Assembly (NCBI RefSeq): GCF_001544755.2 | Contig: NZ_FCOF02000022.1 | Coordinates: forward strand, 1 to 64,000 | Reading direction: 5' to 3' | From: Caballeronia catudaia | GTDB lineage: Bacteria > Pseudomonadota > Gammaproteobacteria > Burkholderiales > Burkholderiaceae | DNA length: 64,000 nt | Program-made: the position numbers and the translations under genes | In this document: positions 54,570-62,801 of the stretch, one piece after another | Layout of the letters: each line of letters opens with the position of its first letter | Numbering within the stretch: the first letter of the stretch is position 1 | Notes under the pieces: model-generated | Seen by the model: only the letters and a program-made list of their open reading frames with translations | Databases searched by the model: none | Told to the model about the DNA's origin: nothing

Positions 54570-55229
54570 ATGATGAAAAAAATCCTATTGATTTGCGTTC
54601 CTTTGGCCGTGGTACTGTTGCTGGCCATTTTCGGTTCCGATCTGCTGGGTCTTTATCGGCTTCAGAGCTATATCGCGAACTCGACAACCGCTTACCTGGC
54701 CGACGGTGGCGCTTGGCCACATGTAACCGATGTCTGCATGGGGTGCCACGGCGTCAAGGGCAATTCACTCCACCAAGGGTATCCGAGCCTGGCGGGGCAA
54801 CCAGCACCTTACCTAGAGGCTCAACTCCACGACTTCTCAAGTCAGGCGCGGCGAAATCCGAATATGACGCCTCTCGCGATGACGATGAGCGATGCGCAGA
54901 TCAAGTCGCTGGCGGCATATTTCGCGGGTGTGCCCCCTGTCGCGAATCGTTACTTCAAGCCGGATGCGCAACTGCGCGAGAAAGGGCTGCATCTGGTAGC
55001 CGCTGCCAACTGTGCCGCATGTCATGGTGCTCAATTGATGGGCCACGATCAGTTTCCGCGTCTGGCTGGCCAGGGGTACGACTATCTGCTTGCGCAGTTC
55101 GATGACTTTGCTTCGGGCACCCGCAGCGAACCCACAGGCGTGATGAAAAACCTTGCGATGGGTTTTTCGCCCGAAGATCGCAAAGCCGTTGCCACCTATC
55201 TGGCAAGCCTTGACCCGAAGAAAGATTGA
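54570..55229 (+). CDS. Di-heme cytochrome c (c4-like), partner of the second amine oxidase
   Basis: The 219-residue protein has an N-terminal hydrophobic anchor/signal (ILLICVPLAVVLLLAIFG) and two heme c motifs, CMGCH at residue 56 and CAACH near 151, with PSLAGQ and PRLAGQ turns as in the first copy. The relation to the cytochrome at 41965 mirrors that of the two amine oxidases, so the pair was probably duplicated as a unit. It would accept electrons from the upstream flavoprotein. Confidence 0.92.
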   Translation: MMKKILLICVPLAVVLLLAIFGSDLLGLYRLQSYIANSTTAYLADGGAWPHVTDVCMGCHGVKGNSLHQGYPSLAGQPAPYLEAQLHDFSSQARRNPNMTPLAMTMSDAQIKSLAAYFAGVPPVANRYFKPDAQLREKGLHLVAAANCAACHGAQLMGHDQFPRLAGQGYDYLLAQFDDFASGTRSEPTGVMKNLAMGFSPEDRKAVATYLASLDPKKD

Positions 55230-55262
55230 CCAATCAGATACAACCGGAATTGGGAGTAAGCG

Positions 55263-55940
55263 ATGGACCTCAGATCTTTAGTTCTTATGCTTTCTAGTGC
55301 TTTGCTGGCGGTGAGCTCATTCTTTTATGGCTGGAAGTTCGTCAAGAAAAAAAACTATCTTCTTGGGCTGGAGATGTGGATCGTCGGCACCTCGGCGACG
55401 AACGCTATCGTATTCTTTGCCACGGGCAATGCAGTTTCCTATGAGATAGCGCACTTCTTCGACGCGTTCTCTCGAGGGTTCGGCATGCCCATCATCGCCG
55501 TCGCCGGCTTATTGGCGATTACGCACGGCTACAAGCCGTCAATTCGGCAGGACGTCGCGGCGTTTGCCGCTTCGTTTGTGCTCACATTCGTTTTAGTGGG
55601 AGTAGATTTTATTTCCGGGTTTTTGCCTTACTACTATCTTGCGATGTGGATCGGCCTGTCGATCTATCTCGCTTATTTCGTCAAACGATTGCTAAACGTG
55701 GGCGCCATGCTTGAGGCGCTGGGCGTCGTTGTGTCGCTAGTGGCCTCGCTCGCGATTGCAGGTATCTACGATTTCTACAAAATCCCCGGCGAGGAAACCA
55801 ACCTCGTGCTCAATTTTTTCACGTTGGCGCTGTGTACATGGGCCTATTTCATGCCGGCCATCTACTACGGCTATTGCGCCCTGGAGCGTGCTCAAAGCGG
55901 GAGCCTGATGGCGAAGAGTCTCGCTCCTTACCGCAACTAA
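55263..55940 (+). CDS. Unknown integral membrane protein, about 7 helices
   Basis: The 225-residue protein is hydrophobic throughout, with likely helices near residues 5-22, 33-53, 71-88, 98-118, 122-140, 150-168 and 185-205. It starts MDLRSLVLMLSSALLAVSSF after a GGGAG ribosome site. I do not recognise the family. It is cotranscribed with the cytochrome gene upstream and another membrane protein downstream. A role in anchoring or electron transfer, or in uptake for the amine-oxidation system, is possible but cannot be read from motifs. Confidence 0.7.
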   Translation: MDLRSLVLMLSSALLAVSSFFYGWKFVKKKNYLLGLEMWIVGTSATNAIVFFATGNAVSYEIAHFFDAFSRGFGMPIIAVAGLLAITHGYKPSIRQDVAAFAASFVLTFVLVGVDFISGFLPYYYLAMWIGLSIYLAYFVKRLLNVGAMLEALGVVVSLVASLAIAGIYDFYKIPGEETNLVLNFFTLALCTWAYFMPAIYYGYCALERAQSGSLMAKSLAPYRN

Positions 55941-56020
55941 GCGAAGACGACGCTATTGTTACGTTCCGCGCGACTGGAAGTCTATTTTTGGAGTGCTGAG
56001 CGTTCTTCATGGAGATTATG

Positions 56021-56794
56021 ATGAATCAACCCTCGCGCAAGGTAATGCGCTTCACGGCTTGGAGCGCGATCATCGGTGGCGTTCTGGCGTACGCGAATGC
56101 CGGATTGTCTTTTGCAGTAACAGGTCCAGATGCGGATATGGTGCTGCACGGCGCATCGATGCTCGCCTTGCCACCGGATACTCGCGAGCTGTTTCGCTGG
56201 TGCATGGTTGCCGACACACTCGGGTTCTATCTGCCCTTCGTCGTCATTGGCGGCTACTTTGTGCACGCATTTCAAGAAGAACTGGGCGCGCTGGCCAGTA
56301 TGGTTGCGATGGCTGTCGCGTTGTATGTCATGGTGGGCTTGACCGGTGCTGTCATGCAGTTTGCAACCCTTCACCCTCTGGCGCATCTCTACGCGGGCGG
56401 CGACGACGCTACGAGAAATGCCGCGGCGGCAGTATGGACTGCGGTCGCCAATGGGACACAAAACGGCCTCTGGTGGATTGAGGGTCCGCTCGTATTCTTC
56501 TGGACGCTGATCGCCGCCGACGTGCTCAAAAAGGCAGGTTGGAAAGGGTCGTTTCTGCTAAAGATCGTCGGCTGGGCCTTCGCGGTCTTCTTCCTGTTCG
56601 GCTTTTTTCCAGACCTCGAGGCGCTGTCGAACTACAGCGAGATGGTGGTCGTGCTCGTTCTGCCGCTGTGGATGTTGTTGTTTGGCGGTCAGCTGCTGCG
56701 CCGCGCACGAACGTTGCCGAATCGCTTTCAAGGCGCTGGCGCAACTAATAAGGCGACTCTCTCACGTCGTCTCTCAACAAAGGATCAAATATGA
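56021..56794 (+). CDS. Unknown integral membrane protein, about 6-7 helices
   Basis: The 257-residue protein starts best at the ATG at 56021, 6 bases after GGAG; a longer in-frame start lies at 56009. It has hydrophobic stretches including AWSAIIGGVLAYANAGLSFA, LGFYLPFVVIGGYFVHAF, MVAMAVALYVMVGLTGAVMQ and VVLVLPLWMLLFGG. It recalls membrane proteins of the DUF4386 kind but is not assigned. Its stop overlaps the start of the EthD gene (ATGA), so the two are translationally coupled. Confidence 0.65.
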   Translation: MNQPSRKVMRFTAWSAIIGGVLAYANAGLSFAVTGPDADMVLHGASMLALPPDTRELFRWCMVADTLGFYLPFVVIGGYFVHAFQEELGALASMVAMAVALYVMVGLTGAVMQFATLHPLAHLYAGGDDATRNAAAAVWTAVANGTQNGLWWIEGPLVFFWTLIAADVLKKAGWKGSFLLKIVGWAFAVFFLFGFFPDLEALSNYSEMVVVLVLPLWMLLFGGQLLRRARTLPNRFQGAGATNKATLSRRLSTKDQI

Positions 56795-57087
56795 CTACCC
56801 TGATCGTGACCTACCTGAACGCAGAAGGTGCGACGTTCGACCGCGAGTATTACCTTTCGACCCATGCTCCGCTTGTCCGCTCGGCGTGGAGTGAGTTCGG
56901 TCTTCAATCGGCCGAGGTCCTGTTTCCGTCGTCCGATCCACAACCCTTCGCATGCTTGGCAATACTGCGCTTCAGCGATCAGGCCGGCATCAATATGGCT
57001 CTTTCCTCCGCCAAAGCCGCCGAGGTGATTGGCGACGTGAAGAACTTCACCAATATCGCGCCGTCGATTTTCTGCGCGGACGATTGA
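56791..57087 (+). CDS. EthD-family small protein
   Basis: The 98-residue protein has the dimeric alpha-beta barrel pattern of EthD: MTTLIVTYLNAEGATFDREY, YLSTHAPLVRSAWSEFGL with the usual HxPL segment, and the C-terminal VIGDVKNFTNIAPSIF. EthD-like proteins occur beside oxidative catabolic genes; their exact role is uncertain. Its start codon overlaps the stop of the membrane protein gene upstream. Confidence 0.85.
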   Translation: MTTLIVTYLNAEGATFDREYYLSTHAPLVRSAWSEFGLQSAEVLFPSSDPQPFACLAILRFSDQAGINMALSSAKAAEVIGDVKNFTNIAPSIFCADD

Positions 57088-57261
57088 TCATCGCGCCGCT
57101 GGCCTGACTCCGCCATTACCGCCGCGCCTGCATCGCACCACCTCGCTTACTTCGTTGGAGATCCACGCGTGCAACCCCATCCAGCAAGGAGAAGTCTCAG
57201 TGAGACAGAGGTTCAAGCTCCTTGCGATGATCGATACCAATGTGAACAATCAACTTTCCCT

Positions 57262-58863
57262 ATGACATTACTGATTGGCATTCCTTCGGAAGTAACCACT
57301 GGAGAACGGCGCGTCGCGACCGTACCGGAGGTAGTCGAGAAATTGCTCAAGCTGGGGTTTCGGGTGGCTGTGCAAAGCGGTGCCGGCGCCGCCGCAAATT
57401 TTGACGATGACGCCTACCGTGCGGCCGGTGCCGAGGTCGTGGCTTCGGCCGCCGAATTGTGGGCTCGCAGCGATATCGTTTTCAAGGTGCGCGCCCCGAG
57501 CAGCGAGGAAGTGGCGCTGATGCGCGAGGGCGGCATGTTGATCGGCTTTGTCTGGCCGGCTCAGAACCCCGAATTGATGCAACAACTGGCCGCGAAACGG
57601 GCTACCGTACTAGCCATCGACTCGCTGCCGCGCACGCTGTCACGCGCACAGAAGATGGACGCGCTCACCTCGATGGCCGGCATCAGCGGCTACCGTGCAG
57701 TGATCGAGGCAGCACATGCTTTCGGCCGCTTCCTGAACGGTCAGGTCACCGCCGCCGGTAAGGTCCCGCCTGCCAAGGTCTTCATCGCTGGCGCTGGCGT
57801 AGCAGGCCTGGCTGCAATCGGCACCGCAGCCAGTCTTGGTGCGATCGTGCGCGCCAACGACACGCGCGCCGAGGTGGCCGACCAGGTCAAGTCCCTGGGT
57901 GGCGAATTCGTCAAGGTGGACTACGACGAGGAAGGCTCGGGCGGCGGCGGCTACGCGAAGGTCATGAGCGAGGGCTTCCAGCAGGCGCAGCGCGCGATGT
58001 ACGCGCAGCAGGCCAGGGACGCGGACATCATCATCACCACCGCGCTGATTCCCGGCAGGCCGGCTCCGAAGCTCATCACGGCCGAGATGGTGCAGTCGAT
58101 GAAGCCGGGCAGCGTGATCGTGGACATGGCAGCGGAGCAAGGCGGCAACTGCGAGCTCACCGTGCCCGGCGAGGCAGCGGTGCGTCACGGCGTGACCATC
58201 GTTGGCTATACGGATCTCGCATCGCGTCTGGCGCGGCAGTCGTCCACTCTGTATGGCAACAACCTGCTGCGTGTTGTCGAGGAACTGTGCAAGACCAAGG
58301 ACGGCACGATCAACGTCGATTTCGACGACGATGCCATCCGCGGCCTTACGGTCATCAAGGAAGGCAACATCACTTGGCCGCCGCCGCCGATCAAGCAGCC
58401 GGCCGTCGCCCCCCAGGCTCAGTCGGCCGCGCCCGCGGCGGCCGCGCAAAAAATTAGCAACGGCCACGGCCAGAGCGAGCCGATGTCGGCGAGGTCGCTC
58501 GCCGTCGTGTTCGGCATCGGTGCACTGGCGTTCCTGCTGGTGGGGCTGTTTGCGCCGGCCACGTTCCTGTCGCACTTCACGGTGTTCGTACTGGCCTGCT
58601 TCATCGGCTACATGGTGATCTGGAATGTCACGCCGTCGCTGCACACGCCGCTGATGAGCGTAACCAATGCGATCTCGTCGATCATCGCCATCGGTGCGCT
58701 GGTGCAGGTCGCACCGCCGCTGGGCGAACTGGCCGCAGGCGCAGGCGACCGGCCGTCGGGGCTGATCCTGAGCCTGGCCGTGGGCGCATTGGCACTCACG
58801 GCCGTCAACATGTTCGGCGGCTTCGCGGTGACGCGGCGCATGCTGGCGATGTTCCGCAAATAA
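57262..58863 (+). CDS. pntA: NAD(P) transhydrogenase subunit alpha
   Basis: The 533-residue protein is a fused PntA: the NAD-binding domain I (start MTLLIGIPSEVTTGERRVAT, FIAGAGVAGLAAIGTAASLG, VKVDYDEEGSGGGGYAKVMS) followed by a linker rich in Pro/Ala and a C-terminal domain with about four helices (VVFGIGALAFLLVGLFAPAT). It couples proton movement across the membrane to hydride transfer between NADH and NADP. Upstream in-frame sequence to a GTG at 57169 is not family-like, so ATG 57262 is chosen although no good ribosome site precedes it. Confidence 0.94.
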   Translation: MTLLIGIPSEVTTGERRVATVPEVVEKLLKLGFRVAVQSGAGAAANFDDDAYRAAGAEVVASAAELWARSDIVFKVRAPSSEEVALMREGGMLIGFVWPAQNPELMQQLAAKRATVLAIDSLPRTLSRAQKMDALTSMAGISGYRAVIEAAHAFGRFLNGQVTAAGKVPPAKVFIAGAGVAGLAAIGTAASLGAIVRANDTRAEVADQVKSLGGEFVKVDYDEEGSGGGGYAKVMSEGFQQAQRAMYAQQARDADIIITTALIPGRPAPKLITAEMVQSMKPGSVIVDMAAEQGGNCELTVPGEAAVRHGVTIVGYTDLASRLARQSSTLYGNNLLRVVEELCKTKDGTINVDFDDDAIRGLTVIKEGNITWPPPPIKQPAVAPQAQSAAPAAAAQKISNGHGQSEPMSARSLAVVFGIGALAFLLVGLFAPATFLSHFTVFVLACFIGYMVIWNVTPSLHTPLMSVTNAISSIIAIGALVQVAPPLGELAAGAGDRPSGLILSLAVGALALTAVNMFGGFAVTRRMLAMFRK

Positions 58864-58876
58864 GGGGACGACAACA

Positions 58877-60289
58877 ATGACTTCCAACCTGACTACCGTC
58901 TCCTATATTGGCGCGGCGATTCTCTTCATCCTGAGCCTTGGCGGACTGGCCAATCCCGAAACCGCGCGCCGCGGCAACTTGCTCGGCATGATCGGCATGC
59001 TTATCGCGGTGCTGGCCACCGTGCTCGGTCCGCGCGTGTCGGCCGAAGGCATTCCGTACGTTGTCGCTGCGCTGGTCGTCGGTGGCGCGGTCGGCCTGTT
59101 CGCCGCGAAGAAGGTGCAGATGACGCAGATGCCCGAACTGGTCGCGCTGATGCACAGCCTGGTGGGCCTGGCGGCCTGCCTGGTGGGCTTCGCCAGCTAT
59201 ATCGACACCTCCGTGCAATTCACCGGCGCTGAGAAGGCGATCCACGAAGTCGAAATTTACGTGGGCATCTTGATCGGTGCGGTGACTTTCGCGGGCTCGG
59301 TCATTGCATTCGGCAAGCTGTCGGGCAAGATCGGCGGCAAACCGCTGCTGCTGCCGGCACGGCACTGGCTGAACCTCGCCGCGCTGCTGGTGGTGATCGT
59401 GTTCGGCCGTGCGTTTCTGCATGCGGGGACGATTCACGACGGCATGACGCCGCTCTTCGTGATGACGGCGATTTCGCTGTTGTTCGGCGTGCACATGGTG
59501 ATGGCGATCGGCGGCGCTGACATGCCCGTGGTGGTGTCGATGCTCAACAGCTACTCGGGCTGGGCGGCAGCGGCCACCGGCTTCATGCTCAGCAACGACC
59601 TGCTGATCGTGATCGGCGCGCTGGTCGGCTCGTCGGGCGCAATCCTGTCGTACATCATGTGCCGTGCGATGAATCGCAACTTCATCAGCGTGATTGCCGG
59701 CGGCTTCGGTACCGGCAGCGGCGTTTCGGCACCAACGGGCGGCGGCACGCAGCCGGCCGGCGAGGTGGTGGCAGTGAGCTCCGCCGAAACCGCCGACCTT
59801 CTGCGCGATGCGAAAAGCGTGATCATCGTGCCCGGCTATGGCATGGCCGTGGCGCAGGCCCAGCACACGGTGTACGAACTTACCAGGCTGCTGCGCGAAA
59901 AGGGCGTCGACGTGCGGTTCGCGATCCACCCGGTCGCCGGCCGCATGCCGGGCCACATGAATGTGTTATTGGCCGAAGCGAAGGTGCCCTACAACATCGT
60001 GATGGAGATGGATGAAATCAACGCCAATTTCCCGGAGGCAGACGTTTCGATGGTCATTGGCGCGAACGACATCGTGAATCCGGCCGCGCAGGAGGACCCC
60101 GCTAGCCCGATCGCCGGCATGCCTGTGCTCGAAGTGTGGAAGGCAAAGACGTCGATTGTAATGAAGCGAAGCATGGCTTCCGGCTATGCCGGCGTGGATA
60201 ACCCGCTCTTCTACAAGGACAACAACCGCATGCTGTTCGGCGACGCGAAGACCATGTTGAGCGAGATTTTCGGCGCGCTGAAAGTCTGA
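58877..60289 (+). CDS. pntB: NAD(P) transhydrogenase subunit beta
   Basis: The 470-residue membrane protein carries the proton-channel helices in its first 280 residues and the NADP-binding domain III at the C-terminus: SVIIVPGYGMAVAQAQHTVY, FAIHPVAGRMPGHMNVLLAE, VIGANDIVNPAAQEDPASPI and KRSMASGYAGVDNPLF. It follows pntA by 13 bases. Together they would supply NADPH for reductive or oxygenase steps, or balance NADH made by the catabolic genes. A decayed fragment of another pntB lies at 16340. Confidence 0.95.
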   Translation: MTSNLTTVSYIGAAILFILSLGGLANPETARRGNLLGMIGMLIAVLATVLGPRVSAEGIPYVVAALVVGGAVGLFAAKKVQMTQMPELVALMHSLVGLAACLVGFASYIDTSVQFTGAEKAIHEVEIYVGILIGAVTFAGSVIAFGKLSGKIGGKPLLLPARHWLNLAALLVVIVFGRAFLHAGTIHDGMTPLFVMTAISLLFGVHMVMAIGGADMPVVVSMLNSYSGWAAAATGFMLSNDLLIVIGALVGSSGAILSYIMCRAMNRNFISVIAGGFGTGSGVSAPTGGGTQPAGEVVAVSSAETADLLRDAKSVIIVPGYGMAVAQAQHTVYELTRLLREKGVDVRFAIHPVAGRMPGHMNVLLAEAKVPYNIVMEMDEINANFPEADVSMVIGANDIVNPAAQEDPASPIAGMPVLEVWKAKTSIVMKRSMASGYAGVDNPLFYKDNNRMLFGDAKTMLSEIFGALKV

Positions 60290-60393
60290 ACGCAACGCCT
60301 GGGTCCTGCCCATTGCCAATCAACGTTGGCTTACCGACTATAGGTTTTTGCGGGCCTTGGTCGCACACCAACTTCACAAAAAGGAGAGTTTGC

Positions 60394-60705
60394 ATGAGGA
60401 AGTCCCGTCGCACTTTTATGATCACCACCGCGGGCGTTGCTTCGGGACTAGCGCTGTCTCGCATTGCCTTTGCTGGTCCAGCCAATGCGTCGGAAACCGA
60501 TCCAACATCGCTCGCGCTCGGTTATAAGGCCGATGCGGCCACGGTCGACAAGGTTAAGTATGCGAAGTACACAGCGGATCAGGCTTGCCGTAACTGTACG
60601 TTTTATCAGGGCAGGCCGAATGACGTGTCCGCTCCGTGTCCGATGTTCGGCGGTAAGCAGGTCGCAGGCAAGGGTTGGTGTAATGCCTATAGCAAAAAGG
60701 CCTGA
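60394..60705 (+). CDS. High-potential iron-sulfur protein (HiPIP), Tat-exported
   Basis: The 103-residue precursor begins MRKSRRTFMITTAGVASGLA, a twin-arginine leader. The mature part has the four HiPIP cysteines at 65, 68, 82 and 96 (CRNC, APCPMFGGK, GKGWCNAY) that hold a [4Fe-4S] cluster. HiPIPs are soluble periplasmic electron carriers. The gene has an AAGGAGAG ribosome site. It is the last gene of the island and could shuttle electrons from the periplasmic amine oxidases or cytochromes to a terminal oxidase. Confidence 0.94.
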   Translation: MRKSRRTFMITTAGVASGLALSRIAFAGPANASETDPTSLALGYKADAATVDKVKYAKYTADQACRNCTFYQGRPNDVSAPCPMFGGKQVAGKGWCNAYSKKA

Positions 60706-60889
60706 TTGCCCAGAGGCTGTATCTACACGATAGACGCGCGGATGCAGCCCATCATTACGTCCCTTGCGCAAAACCGATTGGCGCAAAGACGAGCCGGATT
60801 CACTCTAAATGAAGTTGAAGCGGTCGGCGGTCACACGATCGCCGGTGCAATGACGATGAATCTATATCCGGGAGAAAGTAGATAGCGCG

Positions 60890-61987
60890 TCAGATGCGAG
60901 GTAGCGTGAGCTCGAAAATCGAGCCTCCGGCGGCCGACGGGCGGAAGGTCGCGCGGCCCCGATGGGCGAGCGCAATTGCGCGTACCACCGACAGACCCAG
61001 TCCCGATCCGCCGAACTGTCTGGAGCGTGACGCGTCGGCGCGCGTGAAAGGCTCGAATACCAGCTTCGCAAATTCGGGCGCAAGGCCGGGGCCGCCATCC
61101 TCGACACTCAGCACCAAGGCGGCCGGCGCGAGCCCAAGCGCCACTCGCAATCGACCTGGAATCGCATATCGCCGTGCGTTGTCGAGCAGCGCAAGAAGAG
61201 CTTGCCGGATGCGCGCACCATCGCATACGACCATTGCGTCACTGACGTCGAGTTCTATCGTAAAACCTGCCTCATACAGTGCGTCGCTGATGGAATCGAC
61301 CGCTCGACGTATCTCAATGTCGATGCGTGTCGGTTCGAAATGCATTTCGAGCCGGCCAATGTCCTGAAGCGTGATGATGTGGAGGTCGTCGACGATCCGC
61401 GCAAGGCCTTCTACCTGATACAGCAGTCCGCGAATCTGCGCATCATCGGGCTCGAACACGCCATCGCGCATTCCTTGAAGGCGGCCGCGCAAAATCGTCA
61501 GTGGTGTGCGCAACTCGTGCGCGATCGCCGCGTTCCAGGCTGTCATGTCAGCCGCCATTTGCTGCAGCCTGATGGCCATCGCATTGAAATCATCGACAAG
61601 GAGCGCGGTGTCGCCGAGCGAACGGTCACCGGGAAGCGCGCGTGCTTCGAGGTCGCCTGCTGCGATGCGGCGCGCGCCTTCAGCAAGCGAGTTCAGTGGC
61701 GCGAGAATACGGCGGGCCAGGCGAGACGCCATGACGACCGCCACTACGAGGCCGATCAACAGCAACGTGGCGAAAATCAGGAAATCGATCGAATCGGGAA
61801 TGAGCCAGTCGACGGGCGTCTTGGGAAGCTCAGGAGGCGAGAGCGCGTACAGCCAGCCGTAGATCACGACCGATCCGACAAAGGCGATGAGCATCGTGAT
61901 AATCGATACCAGGCCCATCGAAAGCACGATCTGACGACTGAGGCGTCCGCGATGTTGAGCTTCATTGCGCTGCGCCTTTTCCATCAC
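60890..61987 (-). CDS. Sensor histidine kinase (BaeS/AdeS-like)
   Basis: The 365-residue kinase has an N-terminal helix (IVLSMGLVSIITMLIAFVGS), a short periplasmic part, a second helix near 55-75, a HAMP domain (RLARRILAPLNSLAEGARRI), the phospho-accepting His in NAAIAHELRTPLTILRGRLQ, the N-box DNARRYA, and ATP motifs VEDGGPGLAPEF and GGSGLGLSVV. Its start overlaps the response-regulator stop (ATGA). With the efflux factor gene upstream in the same direction it resembles systems controlling RND pumps. Confidence 0.95.
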   Translation of the reverse strand: MMEKAQRNEAQHRGRLSRQIVLSMGLVSIITMLIAFVGSVVIYGWLYALSPPELPKTPVDWLIPDSIDFLIFATLLLIGLVVAVVMASRLARRILAPLNSLAEGARRIAAGDLEARALPGDRSLGDTALLVDDFNAMAIRLQQMAADMTAWNAAIAHELRTPLTILRGRLQGMRDGVFEPDDAQIRGLLYQVEGLARIVDDLHIITLQDIGRLEMHFEPTRIDIEIRRAVDSISDALYEAGFTIELDVSDAMVVCDGARIRQALLALLDNARRYAIPGRLRVALGLAPAALVLSVEDGGPGLAPEFAKLVFEPFTRADASRSRQFGGSGLGLSVVRAIALAHRGRATFRPSAAGGSIFELTLPRI

Positions 61988-62691
61988 GTGCTCGCGAGTC
62001 GGTAACCGACGCCCCGTACTACCGTGATGATTTCCGCCGCGCCAGCCTTTTCGAGCTTTTTGCGCAAGTTGCTGACGTGGCTGTCGACCGTGCGTTCGAG
62101 CGCGCCACTGCCGGGCATGCAGGCATCGATCAGTTCGCTGCGAGTGAATACCCGCTGCGGCGATCTCGCCATATGGGTAAGCACCCGGAATTCGGTGAGC
62201 GTGAGGGCAAGTTGGACCGCGTTTCCGGCTGGAGCTGCACTCGTCCCCGCTTCCCGGATGCTAGCGACGTAGCTTTCCGTGTCGATCTCGAGCCGGCCCA
62301 CGCGAATGACTGTTTCAGTCCGTGACGCAGCCGTGCGCCGCAGCACCGCACCGACCCTCGCCACGACTTCGACCGGGTTGAACGGCTTCGCGACGTAGTC
62401 ATCCGCTCCGATGCGCAAGCCCTGCAGCCTGTCGATATCCTGGTCGAGCGCCGTGACAACAACGACCGGAGTGTCGCCGCGACGGCGCAGTTCAGCGAGC
62501 ACTTCCCAGCCGTCCTTGCCGGGCATTCGAATGTCGAGAAGCACGAGATCCGGCTTCAGTGTCGAATGAACGTCGAGCGCAGTCTGTCCATTGCCGACCC
62601 GATATGTGCGATACCCCTCGCGCACGAGATAAGCGTCGAGAATTTCCGCGATTTCGGGTTCGTCTTCGGCGATGAGAATCAGCGCGTTCAT
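61984..62691 (-). CDS. Two-component response regulator (OmpR/BaeR-like)
   Basis: The 235-residue regulator has a receiver domain (MNALILIAEDEPEIAEILDA, with the phospho-Asp in DLVLLDIRMPGKDGW, VVVTALD and ADDYVAKPF) and a C-terminal winged-helix OmpR-type DNA-binding domain (LTLTEFRVLTHMARSPQRVF, then TVDSHVSNLRKKLEKAG and VVRGVGYRL). The ATG at 62691 aligns with the family start; an upstream in-frame codon at 62748 would add 19 atypical residues. It is the partner of the overlapping histidine kinase gene. Confidence 0.95.
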   Translation of the reverse strand: MNALILIAEDEPEIAEILDAYLVREGYRTYRVGNGQTALDVHSTLKPDLVLLDIRMPGKDGWEVLAELRRRGDTPVVVVTALDQDIDRLQGLRIGADDYVAKPFNPVEVVARVGAVLRRTAASRTETVIRVGRLEIDTESYVASIREAGTSAAPAGNAVQLALTLTEFRVLTHMARSPQRVFTRSELIDACMPGSGALERTVDSHVSNLRKKLEKAGAAEIITVVRGVGYRLAST

Positions 62692-62801
62692 GTCGTTACA
62701 GGCTTCCGGCAGAAGCGACATCGTGGGACAGCACCGCCGAATACGCAATCAGCTCCATGAAATCTCGATGATATCTCAACACAGCGAACATCCCTTTCCT
62801 G

